The notes beneath the pieces were generated by a model, which saw only the letters and a list, made by a program, of their open reading frames with translations, did not search any database and was not told where the DNA came from. A DNA stretch of 64,000 bases from Panax quinquefolius (Eukaryota; Streptophyta; Magnoliopsida; Apiales; Araliaceae): contig CM035170.1 of assembly GCA_020205615.1 (NCBI GenBank), positions 14,546,980 through 14,610,979 of the forward strand. The letters run 5' to 3'. How positions within the stretch are numbered: position 1 is the first letter of the stretch; each line of letters begins with the position of its first letter. The translations under genes were made by a program, and so were the position numbers. Shown piece by piece: positions 37,040 through 49,407 of this stretch.

Positions 37040-37480
37040 TGTTATTCCATTATTTATTATTCTGTTGGAATAACCTATATACGCGGGCTACCCTATACTT
37101 GGTAAAATTCTTCATTATTTTATTATTTATTATTCGTTTAATATCCTCATGCATGCGCTTACGCGGACCTAGTTCAATTATTTATTATTTTGTTGGAATA
37201 TCCCATGCATGCGTTTCTGGGACTGGTTCCATTCTTTATTATTACTTGGAATATCCTCAATGCGTTTTACAATCGGTTCCGGTTCCATTATTTATTATTC
37301 TCATCGAAATATCATGTGTATACGTGCGCTTATGCGGGACGGTTCCATTCTTTATTATTACGCTTGGAATATCCTCGTTTGTCGTTTTACACCTGGACCG
37401 GTTCCGTTATTTATTATTCATTGGAATAACTTTTGCATGCATGCGATCTATCGTATGCATGGTGATTTCTTTTGTTATTC
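37040..37480 (+). repeat. GGAATATCC modules in E 5' LTR
   Basis: About seven tandem modules of 55-70 bp share the string TTCCATTMTTTATTATTC, then GGAATATCC or GGAATAAC, then a GCGTTTTACGC-like block and GGACC. Equivalent arrays: A 840-1330 and 8060-8275, E 42340-42790, H 58700-59200. Absent from B, C, D and G. Confidence 0.8.
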
Positions 37481-38587
37481 CATTCTTTATTATACTCAAA
37501 TTGGTTAAAACTTTGACTTCTATACTCCATGAAATTAGTGGAATATCCTTGATATTTAAGGCTTCATCCAAAGATCTTTTCATGGAAATATTCTTCCGAG
37601 CATTCTTGAATTTTACTCTACAAAGCGAGATCATGTTGACAATTTGAACGTTATCAGTTCCTGGATAAATTAATTCTTGAACTTGTTTTATTGAATTTTT
37701 ATATCATTGTCATCATCCTCATGTTTATATTATGTTGAAAGTCATCTGTGGCCTGTAGTGCATAGATGGACTTGGTATGATTATGACCAGTGATTATTCG
37801 GTATAATCATATCCGTAATGTTACAAATGATGTGGAAAAAGTCCTCATTGGCCCGTAGTGCATTGATGGACATTTTTTAGTATGATTATGGCTATGGATT
37901 CTCTTTGGCCGTATTGCAAAGATGAATTGTTTTATGGCATGATCAGGACCGTTGATGAAAACATGATTATCTTAAGCCGTAGTGCATGGATAATTTGTGG
38001 TCGTGATACTAAAGAATATCATCGTCGTAGTAGTGGGGTGATTTGATGATGTGGATTATTTATTAAGTTGAGTCCCAATGATAAAAGTGATGAAAACCTT
38101 TTAAATCATAGAAGATAGTAGATTGTATTCCCTACTTGACTCTTCTAATGGATTGCTTGTTCATTGCAGCTTAAACTTGATAGTTATTATATTTTATAAG
38201 TTTAACATCGTTGTTGAAGGCTAACGATAAATTATTCGCATTATCTTAGTCATAATATTTCTTATCGGGCTAGTTGAGCTCACCCTTTCTTTCACCGTTC
38301 TCTTCGTGAAATGAGAACGTAGCTTGGACTAGTCAGGGACAGTGATGGTCCTAGATGGTGCATTAGTAGTCTTCACTATTCTGTGAAATAGTGTGATAAT
38401 AATTATAATGAGGACTCCTTTTGAGTTTGTATACTCTCTAGTAGACAATATTTGTATTCAAACTCACAGGTTATGTTTTATCATATTGTACACGACAGTT
38501 GTATTATTAAGTTGTATTTGAATTCTGTACCATGTATCTGGCAACTCAAGATGGGTGATGTATACCTAATTTTGGGGGCATCACAGT

Positions 38588-38599
38588 TGGTATCAAAGC
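38588..38599 (+). other. Element E primer-binding site
   Basis: TGGTATCAAAGC, identical to that of A, 2 bases after the LTR. Confidence 0.88.
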
Positions 38600-38772
38600 T
38601 TAGGGATATGATCCCTGGCTAGGATATGAGAATAGAACTTGGAGGGGAGAGACGGGGAATTCCTTCGCTAGTATGACCTACCTAAGTTTATTTGGTATTT
38701 AATTGGTCGGCCAGAATATAGGGATAATATGTTACATGTCAATTAACCTTTGTTTTGTGGCAGTATCTGAAA

Positions 38773-39946
38773 ATGACATCCGAGAATGTTGAGAATAGCA
38801 ATGGAGCGCAGGAGGCCGTCTCCACAGATCAATAATCAGGACAATGTGCAACAGGATGGCGATAATCCTCCTGTAAACAACAACAACGATCGATCAATCG
38901 ACGAACGACGATGACGTTTAGGAGCTTTTTAGAATTCATGCAACATCAAGCGAAGGCGGCTCCTGTTCATAATGCAGGAGGAAACAATGGCAACCCACGG
39001 TTGGTCACCGCTAAGCAATTCAAGGAGCTGGGACCACCGGAGTATTTAGGAAAGCCAGAACCACTTAAGGCGGAGACGTGGTTAAAGAAGATCACCAAGA
39101 TGTTTGATGTCTTGGGATGCTCGAGGAGCAAAAGGTTCCTTTGCCACCTTTTATATGTTGCGTGAAGAGGCGATCACCGGTGGGAATCAGAAACGCATTA
39201 CCCGACTGACGACTTTTCAAGATGTCTTGGGAGAAGTTCCAAGAGCTGTTCAATGACAAGTACTTTCCCGAAAGCATTCGTCACATGAAGGAGGTGGAAT
39301 TTATCAAGTTGGAGCAAAACAATATGACCGTGTTGCAGTACAAAGCCAAGTTTGCCGAGTTGACCCGATTTGCGTCCCACTTGGTTGATAATGAAGAGAG
39401 AATGACACGGATGTTTTTAAGAGGTTTGAAGCCGGAGATACGTCAATATCTAATTTCTCATAAACTGTGTTTGTATTCAGATGTTGTAAATAGGGCTCAG
39501 TTAGTGGAGCGCGATAACAAGTCAACGCAACCAAAAGAGAGCAGCCGAAAAAATGATAATACCGGTGATAAGAGTCATCAAAGTGGTGACAATAAGCATG
39601 GAGGGAATCAACATGCCATAAATGGTAACCACTTCGGTGGTAATCATGGTCAAAATAATAAGAATGGACATTTCAAGAAGAGGAGATTCAACAATTATGG
39701 AAAGACGTCAGCACTAGCACCTGTTGTTAAGGAAGGAGAATGACCACCTATCATATGCTTCAAATGCGGAGGGGAGGGACACATCAGTCCAAACTGCACG
39801 ATGCCGTCCAAAGTATACTATAATTATGGAAGAAAAGGTCACTTAGCCCGATTTTGTCATTCACCGAAGACAAGTTCAGCTAGGATGGAGGCACCAAAGG
39901 ATGTCCCAGACAAGCCAAAGCCAGTAGTTTAAGAGAGAGCATTTTT
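38773..39946 (+). pseudogene. gag: Element E gag
   Basis: Start ATG 38773 as in A. After frameshifts in the N-terminal part (38800-38910) the capsid domain reads PEYLGKPEPLKAETWLKKITKMF, then MSWEKFQELFNDKYFPESIRHMKEVEF and [18 protein letters not shown] (39222-39743). The first zinc knuckle is [14 protein letters not shown]; the second reads YYNYGRKGHLARFC, lacking two cysteines. It ends in TGA and TAA codons near 39740 and 39930. It is the longest readable gag among the plus-strand copies. Confidence 0.88.
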
Positions 39947-40360
39947 TTTCGTGACGAGGAACCTGAATAAAATTATCACGGGTATGTTAGTCATAAACTC
40001 TTGCGAAGTCTATACCGTGTTAGATACCGGTTCTACTCACTCTTTTATTACACCTAGTTGTGTTCAATGTTTGAAGTTAACTCCAGAGAAGTTAGACTTT
40101 GATATATCTGTTTAAACTCAATTGGGAGAAACCTTCGTTACCTCCACTATTTATAAATCTTGTTCAAATCAACACTTTCACGTTACCTGTCGATCTTATC
40201 TCTTTGAAAATACTTGCCTTTGATGTGATTTTTGGAAATGATTGGTTAACTACTCATCATGCTTTTAAGTAAGGTTGTTAGCTTTCATACTCTAACCAAC
40301 TGTTATTTAATTCAAAGTAACCAAAACACTAAAGTCAATCATTGTCATATCAAGCCATAA
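39947..40360 (+). pseudogene. Element E protease remnant
   Basis: [10 protein letters not shown] keeps the catalytic DTG (about 40017-40045), followed by a TAA at 40113 and frameshifts; [11 protein letters not shown] marks the end of the domain. Confidence 0.82.
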
Positions 40361-40508
40361 ATAAAGAGCCCCGATCCTTTTGTTGTTGACTTTCTTGTGT
40401 GGAATGCACCGAAGCCAGATTTTCTGTAGGCAACGTCGTGAATGACGGTGACAAGTTGATAGGTATCAATGTGACGTGCTATCCAAGTCTTGGATGAGAG
40501 TCACAGTT
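40361..40508 (+). other. Foreign segment in E with LTR-terminus-like ending
   Basis: It replaces about 80 bp between the protease end and the linker (LNDISIVNKF). It shares TGTGGAATGCACCG, GATAGGTATCA, GTGACG and GAGTCACAGTT with B and H. In H it sits at exactly the same pol position. Confidence 0.58.
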
Positions 40509-41000
40509 TTGAATGATATTTCTATTGTTAATAAATTTTTTGACGTATTCTTGAAGACTTCTTAGCCTACCCCTAGAGTGTGAAATCGAATTTTGTATTG
40601 ACCCTAGTACAAAACCCATTTCTAAAACCCTCAAATATTTTCTTCACCTAAAACGAACGTGTAATGTGCTAAAGACGTTGGCTCGAGCTGTTGAAGATTA
40701 CGATCATACCATTCAATATCATCGTGGGAAAAATGAACGTGGTAGTTGACGCGTTGAGTAGAAGATCGTTATCGTTCTGAGTGTGATGTTGTTAACACAA
40801 AGACCCATTTCGTATAACTTACAAATGATGGAGATAGAGTTAAAGACTCTAGGGACCCAAGTAAAGATAACGAATATACGATTAGAATAGATTTGAATCG
40901 ATAAAGTTAAAGTTGCTCAAGCTACATACTCAGAGCTGATGAATGTGAAGAAGAAGGTTCAAGAGGGCATTATTCTAGAAGCAAGAATCGATGAAGAGAG
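40509..41000 (+). pseudogene. Element E linker fused to RNase H end
   Basis: The linker reaches KPISK-like codons (about 40612-40625), then jumps to LKYFF of RNase H at about 40630, deleting all of RT. The remnant continues as TIQYHRGKNERGS-like and spacer sequence up to ARIDEE (about 40995). Confidence 0.83.
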
Positions 41001-41352
41001 GAAATCTCAACCCTCGATTTTATTGGCCCATTTGAAATCCTTGATCGAGTAGGAACTGTGGCCTATAGACTCGTTTTACCGCCAAGTATGTCACGTGTTC
41101 ATAACGTTTTTTCACGTATCGATGTTACGTAAATATGTGGACGACCCGAACCACATTATTGAATTAAAACTAGACGAGATAGCAGAAGATTTAACGTATG
41201 AGGAGCTACGTATTAAAATCTTGGATAAGAAGGATCGTATTCAACACTCAAAGGTTATACCTCAAGAGTTAGAATTTGAAGTGAAGTCAAGGTATCTTTA
41301 CCTATTCGGCATACCAGGTACGTACGTAAATTTTGAGTGCAAAATTTCATAA
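41001..41352 (+). pseudogene. Element E integrase C-terminus and chromodomain remnant
   Basis: The core is deleted; sequence resumes in the GPF module (LNPRF-like, 41010) and runs through SMLRKYVDDPNHIIELKLDEIAEDL to a chromodomain that lacks its central KVLWRNH part, ending at TAA 41350-41352. Confidence 0.83.
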
Positions 41353-41363
41353 GGAGGGGAGAT
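41350..41363 (+). other. Element E polypurine tract
   Basis: TAAGGAGGGGAGAT directly precedes TGTGAGACC. Confidence 0.86.
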
Positions 41364-43895
41364 TGTGAGACCCCAGATTTATGAATAAAGATTTAATTTT
41401 CTCGAAATAATTTTTTTTATATATATATTATGGTGTTGATTTGATGTAATGTTATAGTTGTGGGTAATATTTACAAATTTTGCAATGTAAGCAAGTGGCT
41501 GTATAATATTCGATTGGTCGGGGAATATTCTTTTAGTCGGGAAATATCCGTACAACGGTACAATCATTGGTGGACCCCACAACAGAATTATTGTCGGATA
41601 GAAACAAATGACAAAAATACTTTATGAAAATAACGGCGGAAGTTTTACCGTTAACTGTTGAAACACCCGGTGTTAAAAGTACAGTAATACGCGTGGTTGC
41701 ATAGTAGTACACGGTATTGATTATTGATGCTTATGTGAGAAGTCACTCAATATTGTTCAATCGGGTATTCGGGACACTTTTCGTGTGGGAGTTACTATTC
41801 ACGAGTTACTATTCATGAGTTACTATTCATGAGTTACTATTCACGAGTTACTATTCACGGGGTACTATTAATCACCCATAAAATATATTTCTGTTCGATC
41901 CAAATTATTTTTTGGTACAATATTATTCCATGAGGAGATGTGTTAATTTTTCAGACCGTTGGTTGAAAATATAATAGTAAATCAATATGGATCGCTGGTT
42001 TAAAGTTTTAATAGTAAATCAATATAGATCGCTGGTTTAAAGTTTTAATAGTAAATCAGTATGGACCGTTACTTTAAGTTTTAATAGTAAATCAATCTGG
42101 ATCGTCCGTTTAAAGTAAATCAATCTGGACCATTCATAAGTTAGTTACTATGCAGTCTATTCTTCTATAAATAGAAGTTCATTCCTTCCTTCATTATTTC
42201 TTACGAATTCACTGAAACTCTAGAGAGAAAAGTTATAGAGAAACTATAGAAAAGTATTCTGCTACTTCTCTACTCTTATATTCAGTTTCTTTTACGGTAA
42301 GGGGTATTTTTTCTTTTGTATTCATGAAGAGAACTTCTGTTATTCCATTATTTATTATTCTGTTGGAATAACATGTATACGCGGACTACCCTATACTTGG
42401 TGAAATTCTTCTGTTATTTCATTATTTATTATTCTGTCGGGATATCCTCATGCGTGCGTTTCGCCGGGACACAGTTCCATTATTTATTATTCATTGGAAT
42501 ATCCTCACAATCTATCGTTTCTGTGAACACAGTTCCATTATTTATTATTCTATTGAATATCATCGTTGCATGCGTTTTTACTGTGGACTGATTCCATTAT
42601 TTATTATTCGCCGAAATATCGTATGCGTGCGTTCTGTTTGGACCTAGTTCCATTCTTTATTATTCTGTTGAAATATCATGTCTGTGCATTTTACGCCGGA
42701 CCTGGTTCCGTTATTTATTATTCTATTGGAATAACCTACTTGTGCGGTCTATCACATGCATGGTGATTTCTTTTGTTATTCCATTCTTTATAATACTCAG
42801 TTGGTTAAAAATTTGACTTCTATACTCCATGAAATTAGTGGAATATCCTTGATATTTGCGCTTCATCCAGTATCTTTTCATGGAAATATTCTTCTAAGCA
42901 TTCTTGAATTTTACTCTACAAAGCAAGATTATCGTGTTGACAATTTGAACGTTATCGCCTTCTGGATAAATTAATTCTTGAACTTGTTTTATTGAATTCT
43001 TATATCATTGTCATCATCCTCATGTTTATATTATGTTAAAAGTCATCTGTGGCCTATAGTGCATAGATGGACTTGGTATGATTATGACCAGGGATTATTC
43101 GGTATAATCATAACCGTAATGTTACAAATGATGTGGAAAAAGTCCTCATTGGCCCGTAGTGCATTGATGGACAGTTTTTGGTATAATTATGGCTATGGAT
43201 TCTATTTGGCCGTAATGCAAAGATGAATTGTTTTATGGCATGATCAGGACCGTTGATGAAAATATGATTATCTTAAGCCGTAGTGCATGGATAATTCGTG
43301 GTCGTGATACTAAAGAATATCCTCGGCCAGTAGTAAATGGGTGATTCGATGATGTGGATTATTTATTAAAATTTGAGTCCCAAATGATAAAATTGATGAA
43401 AACCTTTTAAATCATAGAAGATAGTAGATTTTATTCCTACTTGACTCTTCTAATGGATTGCTTGTTCACGCCGCAGCTTAAACTTGATAGTTATTATATT
43501 TTATAAGTTTAACATCATTGAAGGCTAACGATAAATTATTACGCATTATCTTAGTCATAATATTTCTTCTTTGGGCTAGTTGAGCTCACCCTTTCTTTCA
43601 CTCGTTTCTTCTTGAAATGAGAACGTAGCTTGGACTAGTCGGGGAACAGTGATGGTCCTAGATGGTGCATTAGTAGTCCTCACTATTCTCGTGAAATAGT
43701 GTGATAATAATTGTAATGAGGACTCCTTTTGAGTTTGTATACTCTCTAGTAGACAATATTTGTATTCAAACTCACAGCTTTATGTTTTGTTGTATTGTAC
43801 CTACGGATTTGTATTATTAAGTTGTATTTGAATTCTGTACCATGTATCTGGCGACTCAAGATGGGTGATGTATACCTAATTTTGGGGGCGTCACA
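41364..43895 (+). repeat. Element E 3' LTR
   Basis: 2,532 bp, TGTGAGACCCC to GGGGGCGTCACA, followed by CATAG. It is very similar to the 5' LTR; differences are single bases, repeat-unit number in the TACTATTCA array and small changes at CAG/CTG sites, which suggests E is one of the younger insertions. Confidence 0.93.
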
Positions 43896-43900
43896 CATAG

Positions 43901-44160
43901 GCTATGACTTTCCCACGTTGCATGAGAACACATCCTAATCCTTTGCCTGAAGCATCGCTGTAGATAACAAATCCATCCGAACCAAATGGTATTATCAGAA
44001 CAGGTGCCGAAATTAGTCTCCTCTTGAGATCTTGGAAACTCTTCTCGCATTCCTCGCTCCATACGAATTTTGTATCTTTACGAGTCAGCTGAGTTAACGG
44101 AGTAGTGATTCGAGAAAATCCTTCCACAAATCTCCGATAATAACCAAATTAAGCCCAAAA
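43901..44160 (-). pseudogene. Element D RNase H start and connection, upstream of E
   Basis: Minus strand: [58 protein letters not shown] with the first catalytic RNase H aspartate (SDAS), GKVIAYV. Removal of E joins it to [13 protein letters not shown] sequence at 36000. Confidence 0.88.
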
Positions 44161-44790
44161 GCTACGTACTTGATCCACCGATTTCGGTTGCTCTAACTTT
44201 GTATTGCTTCAATCTTCGCTTCGTCAACAGATACTCCATGTTTTGACACCACGTGCCCAAGGAATGCTACTTCCTCAAGCCGAAACTCGCATTTCTTCAC
44301 TTTGGCATATAGCTTGTTATCACGAAGCCTTTGCGATTACCGCCTTCAAATGGTGCTCATGATCTTCACGGCTTTTGGAATATATGAGGATGTCATCAAT
44401 AAAGACAACAACGAATCGATCCAAATAATCCTTGAATACTTGGTTCATCATATCCATGAAAGCCGCAGGAGCATTACTCAATCCAAAAGACATGACTAGG
44501 AATTCATAATGCCCGCATCGAGTTCTAAAGCGGGTCTTGGAATATCCTCGCTTTTAACCTTCAAATTGATGATATCCGAATCGAAGATCAATTTTGAAAA
44601 GAATTGTGCTCCTTGAATCGGTCAAACAGGTCATCAATGCGAGGTAGCGGATACCTATTCTTGATAGTGACATGGTTTAATACCCGGTAATCGATACAAA
44701 GTCGCATACTCCCGTCTTTCTTCTTTACAAATAAAATAGGAGCACCCCAAGGAGATGTACTAGGACTAATGAAACTGATGTCCAACAACT
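44161..44790 (-). pseudogene. pol: Element D reverse transcriptase
   Basis: Minus strand: [47 protein letters not shown], then a frameshift near 44590, [10 protein letters not shown] and catalytic FIDD coded at 44392-44400, followed by the thumb. Several of its breaks lie at CTG/CAG sites where C has a normal codon. Confidence 0.87.
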
Positions 44791-44812
44791 CCTGTAGTTG
44801 GACCTTTAACTC

Positions 44813-45487
44813 CTAAAGTTCAATAGGAGCCATTCGATATGGGGTTTTAGAAATGGGCTTTGTACCAGGTTCAAGATCAATAAAGAATTCAACTTCACGT
44901 TCCGGGGGTAGACTGGGAAGTTCTTCAGAAAATACGTCAGGAAAGTTAATAACAACAGGAATATTATTCAAATATGATGTGTCTTTATTCAAATCCATAA
45001 CATGGGCTAAGAAAGCTTGACATCCGTTTTTTAATAAATGAATGGCATTATGGCTTGGTATAACAGTGATTGATTTTAATGGTTTAGTTGTTTGAATTCG
45101 AACAACAGGTTGTTTAGGAATATGAAAACTAACAACCTTACGAAAACAATCAATTTTGGCATGATGAGTAGTTAACCAATCAATCCCTAAAATCACGTCA
45201 AATGCAAGTATCTTTAAAGAGATAAGGTCACAGGTTAGGTGGTGGGGCCAACTTTGATCCAAACAAGATTTATAAACAGTGGATGTGATGAAAGTTTCTC
45301 CTAACGGAGTCTCCATAGATAAATCAAAGTCTAATTTCTTCGGAGTCAAGTTTAAACGTTGAGCACAAGCAGGAGAAATAAATGAATGGGTAGCACCGGT
45401 ATCTAGTAAGGTATAAACTTCACAAGAATTTATGATTAGCTTACTAGTGATCACCTCGTTTTGGTTCCTCGCATTTTGACCAGTCAC
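44813..45487 (-). pseudogene. Element D protease and linker
   Basis: Minus strand: [37 protein letters not shown] with intact [35 protein letters not shown], then the linker SVDFPDVF-like to [11 protein letters not shown]. One 3-base-scale irregularity (DQSWPHHLTC) replaces the IQVGTITLP segment. The frame is otherwise open for 224 codons. Confidence 0.9.
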
Positions 45488-45538
45488 GACAAACGCTCTT
45501 CCACGAACCGTTGACTTTGACTTTTCTAGGACAACCTT

Positions 45539-46666
45539 TTAAGTCACAATCCCCGCTGGACTTGGTTTCGCTACAGTGCAATCTCGAGCGATATGTCCTT
45601 CCTTTCCACAATTATAACATACCTTAAATTGTTGTGGGCAGTTTGGGCTGATATGTTCTTCTTTTCCGCACTTATAGCATATGACCGATGGTCGTTCTCC
45701 TCCCTTGGAACCAGTTGCTGCTGGTGCTGACGTCTTCGCATTGTCATTATTGAATCTCCTTTTTTTAAACTCTCCCCCCGACTCGCTTCTTCTATTCTCA
45801 TGGATATGATTACCACCAGAGTGGTTGCCGCTCTTGTCTGTATTCTTCTTTCTCCACTGGTTATCGTTGTTCTGATGACTGCTATCACCGGTATGATCCT
45901 GGTTGTGGTCCCTCGGTTGACCGTACTCGTTATCTCGCTCTAATAATTGAGCCCTGTTGACAACATCTGAATAGAGAGAAAATTTATGAGAAATGAGATA
46001 TTGACGTATGCTGGGTTTCAAACCTCTAAGAAACATCCGCGTCATACGTTCCTCAATCTCCACCAAATGAGGTGCAAACCTGGATAACTCCGCAAACTTC
46101 ACCTCGTACTGGGACACCGTCATGTTATTTTGTTCCAATCTAATAAACTCTACCTCCTTCATATGACGAACACTTTCAGGAAAGTATTTATCATTGAACA
46201 ATTTCTAAAATGTCTCCCAAGACATGCTGAGCGCGGCTGGATGGGTACGCTTCACAGATTCCCACCAGTAATCTGCCTCATTACGGAACATAAAAGTGGC
46301 GAATGGAACTTTTTGTTCCTCCGTGCATCCCAAGACATCGAATATCTTGGTAATTTGCTTGACCCACGTCTCTGCCTTAATCGGATCTGGCTTTCCCCAG
46401 AATTCTGGTGGTCCCAACTCCTTGAACTGCTTGGCTGTGACCAGCTGTGCGTTGCCATTGTTTCTTCCTATATTTTGAACATGAATCTCCTTCGTCTGGT
46501 TTTGCATGAATCGCAAAAAGCTTCTAAACATCTCATCATTCATCGTCTGCTCAGTGGTTTTGTTTACAGGAGGAACATTGTCAGCCTGTTGCACGTTTTC
46601 CTCATTGGTGAGCAAAGGTGTCTCCACGGTCTCATTTACTCCACTGTTAACATTCTTAGTCGACAT
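45539..46666 (-). pseudogene. gag: Element D gag, interrupted by one amber codon
   Basis: ATG at 46666 (MSTKNVNSGVNETVE), capsid domain with KPDPIKAETWVKQITKIFDVLGCTEEQKVPFATFMF, then TAG at 46205-46207 where B has CAA, then LFNDKYFPESVRHMKEVEF onward and both zinc knuckles CYKCGKEEHISPNC and [14 protein letters not shown]. Apart from that stop the frame is open for about 375 codons, the best gag in the window. Confidence 0.92.
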
Positions 46667-46840
46667 TCTCAAATACTGCCATAAAACAAGGGTTAATTTA
46701 ACAAATTAACATATCACATAATATCCCTATATTATGACCGACCAACAAATAAGCTTAGGTAAGACACACAAGCGAAGGATTTACTCGTCTCTCCCCTCCT
46801 AGTTCTATTTCCCGATCTCCGCCAGAGATCATATCCCTAA

Positions 46841-46852
46841 GCTCTGATACCA
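46841..46852 (-). other. Element D primer-binding site, canonical
   Basis: GCTCTGATACCA on the plus strand is TGGTATCAGAGC on the element strand, the exact plant tRNA-iMet site. Confidence 0.92.
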
Positions 46853-46854
46853 AC

Positions 46855-49402
46855 TGTGACGCCCCCAAAATAGGTATACAACACCCATTCTGAGTCGTCA
46901 AAATACTACAACTTTATTAATACAACATAAAAACTGTGAGTTTAAATACAAATATTGTCATCTAGACAATATCCACACTCAAATAAGTCCTCATTACAAT
47001 TATTGATACATTATTTTACAAAAATGGTAAGGACTACTAAAACAACTTTCTAGAACCTTCATTCCATACCCCGACTAGTACTCGCTACATTCTCGCCTCC
47101 TGAGAAGAAAAATGGAACAAAAGGAAAAGGTGTGAGGTCAACTAGCCCAAGAAAAAGAATATTATGACTAAGATAACATGAACAAATTATCGTTAGTCTT
47201 CAATAGGGAAAAATCTGATAAAATATAATAGACAACAAGTTTCAAATCAATATTCGTAGCGGAAACAATAATTCATAGAAGAGTTACGTAGAGAATGAAA
47301 TCTACTATTATCTATGAATTTAAAAGTCCATCATCAATATTTTATCCTTGTAACATCAATCAATATACATCATAAATCAAATATTCATCTTTGCACTATA
47401 GGCCAAAGATATTCACCAGTTAGTCATGTTCATCTAAACACCTGTTCATCTTTGCACTACGGGCCAAAGATATTCATTAGAAATCATTTATCTTTGCACT
47501 ACAGGCCAAAGATATTCAGTAATATCATCATTTAGGAAAAAATATTTTAAAGAAAACGAATCCAGTGAAACAAAAGAATAAATATTAAGGATTCGTATTT
47601 CAGCTATTCCATGTCCAAAAATACCTCATAAATAATCATAGTGGAGTAAAATTCAAGAATGATCAAAACATGGATACAATTAAAGCTAGTATCCATAATA
47701 GATATTTTGGACGAAAAACGAAAATATAATTTTTCTATGAATAGTGTCGTATTCGTGAATTGTGCCGTATACGTGAATAGTACCATAATGTGAATAGTAA
47801 CCCCGACACCAAAAGACATGAATTTCACAAGAAAAATATTCCTAATATACCAGCATAATGATATTGAAAGAATAATATCATTTAAAAAAAATATCTCTTA
47901 ACTCGAAAAAGCAGTACTTCTGACTAGAATACTGGATATAGTGCTGAAGGGAATTTGTACCGTATAGCAACACTCAAAGTCTCAAAATACTCACAAGAAT
48001 ACGCTCGATAATATAGAGAGAGAAATCTTTAGTTTCAGGTGTGATTTTCAATTCTAACCTAAGCACCCTATTTATATGAAAATGCTTAGAACACCAAAGC
48101 AGAAAATTTAATAAATTAATAATATTTATTAACCAAATTCCTACGTACACCTTTGCCAACTGAATTCAGCCGCTAGCACATGTTAATGATGCCCACAAAA
48201 TGTAAAAAACGTTTTTATTAATAAAAATAAATAAAACTTCCAAAAATTAATTATTTCGAAACTTCAGAACTTCAATAATTCATAATAAATATCCATTTTA
48301 TCAAAAAAAAATTGAACTTCATGTGTTTTCCATAGGAAATTCCATTCTCTACAACTTCGCAGAAGAAAATTTTTCCAAATTCCAAACAGAAATTGACCGA
48401 AATCCACAAACGGGCGATTTTACAGGCTATAATCAAATTTCAGTCAAGAAATGGGGTTCACAAACATGAAAAACATGTTTTAATCATTTAATGCAACAAA
48501 GATAATCTTCCTCCTCATATACTCATGTATCCCACATTCATTGTAAAAATATCATTATTATATATTATAATAATATAATAAAATATTATTTTATCAGAAA
48601 AGATAAAATACAACAATTGTCACTTTAAAAATTTTCTCCATCTATATCCACATAAAATGAATATTTTCCTCATCATATAAATCAATAATTAATTATTCAC
48701 AAATAATATTACCGAATCACAATCATCGACAACCAGTGCGGTTTCGGAAAGAGGGCTTTCCAATAAGGATTTTTCCTTATCTTGGCCATTGATTAGGTGA
48801 CCAAACCTCTCCTTAGACAGAACTTTCTAGACATTGCCAATAATGTTATCTAATAATATTATTTAGATAATATGAATTATTGCTCCGATAATGAAAAATA
48901 CTATGTAGTGACAATTATTGAAACAATAGTAATATAAAATATCAACGCAACAATTATTGAATCAATAAAATAAAATAATTTGAATGAGCATTCATCGTAA
49001 TAATTATTGAGTAGTGCCTTCACGTAAGAATCAATAATTGGTGCAATACCGTAAGCTATCAGGCAACAACGCCAGACATCAGATTTTAACCAATTTGGAT
49101 ATTCCAACAAGATAATTGAGAATAACTACGCCTGTTATTTATAAACAACTTATACTTTCCAGTTATGGGGCCCACGATATTTATGTCGGTATTATCAGCA
49201 TTTAATATTCCCCGACGGTAAGAATATTCCACGACCAAACGAATATTCTCCGATAAAAATAAATATTTTATAACCACTTGCTTATTTAAAATATTTGCGC
49301 ATTTTACCCATAACTAAACACATTAATCAAATTAACCCTTACTATTTCAAAATAATAAATAAATGAAATTCAATTTTATTTATAATAAGTTGGGGTCTTA
49401 CA
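46855..49402 (-). repeat. Element D 5' LTR
   Basis: 2,548 bp, plus-strand TGTGACGCCCCC to GGTCTTACA, then the CAACT duplication. It shows hairpins (47385-47520), the ACTATTCAC block (about 47735-47805), CTATTTATAT in place of a perfect TATA box (48068) and HSE-like AGAACTTTCT (48819-48828). Confidence 0.92.
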
Positions 49403-49407
49403 CAACT
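49403..49407. other. Target-site duplication of D, right copy
   Basis: CAACT, matching 31597-31601. Confidence 0.9.

Larger units (their letters stand above)
36030..38585 (+). repeat. Element E 5' LTR
   Basis: 2,556 bp from TCTGAGACCCC (TGTGAGACC in the partner) to TTTTGGGGGCATCACA. It contains eight TACTATTCA units upstream of the TATA box, four copies of an AATAGTAAATCAATATGG-type repeat (36680-36830), GGAATATCC modules (37040-37480) and hairpins (37745-38000). Confidence 0.93.
36030..43895 (+). mobile_element. Element E: short, RT-less chromovirus derivative inside D
   Basis: It has two LTRs of about 2.55 kb, but only 2,778 bp of internal DNA against about 4.8 kb in A. Gag is nearly complete; protease is damaged; RT is missing; RNase H and integrase are reduced to ends. 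With intact LTRs, primer site, purine tract and target duplication, it inserted as a normal transposition product and so was mobilised in trans. Confidence 0.93.
31602..49402 (-). mobile_element. Element D: Tekay-type chromovirus in C RT, itself hit by E
   Basis: Both LTRs, a perfect primer site, gag, protease, RT, RNase H, integrase and the 5-bp duplication CAACT are present. The internal part is split at 36030-43900 by element E. Without E the element would be about 9.9 kb, a full-length size. It is the most complete chromovirus in the window although each domain has breaks. Confidence 0.93.

Noticed and set aside
37099..37647. A 182-codon hydrophobic open frame in the E LTR (and similar ones at 58688 and 911)
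   Set aside because: It lies in GGAATATCC modules of the LTR leader. The TTATTATT content gives Phe/Ile-rich membrane-like peptides by composition; frames are not kept between sister LTRs.
46130..46684. A 184-codon plus-strand open frame
   Set aside because: It is antisense to the well-supported gag of element D; similar mirror frames exist over C gag (51079-51724) and S pol. They are shadows of a coding strand with few stops in the other frame.
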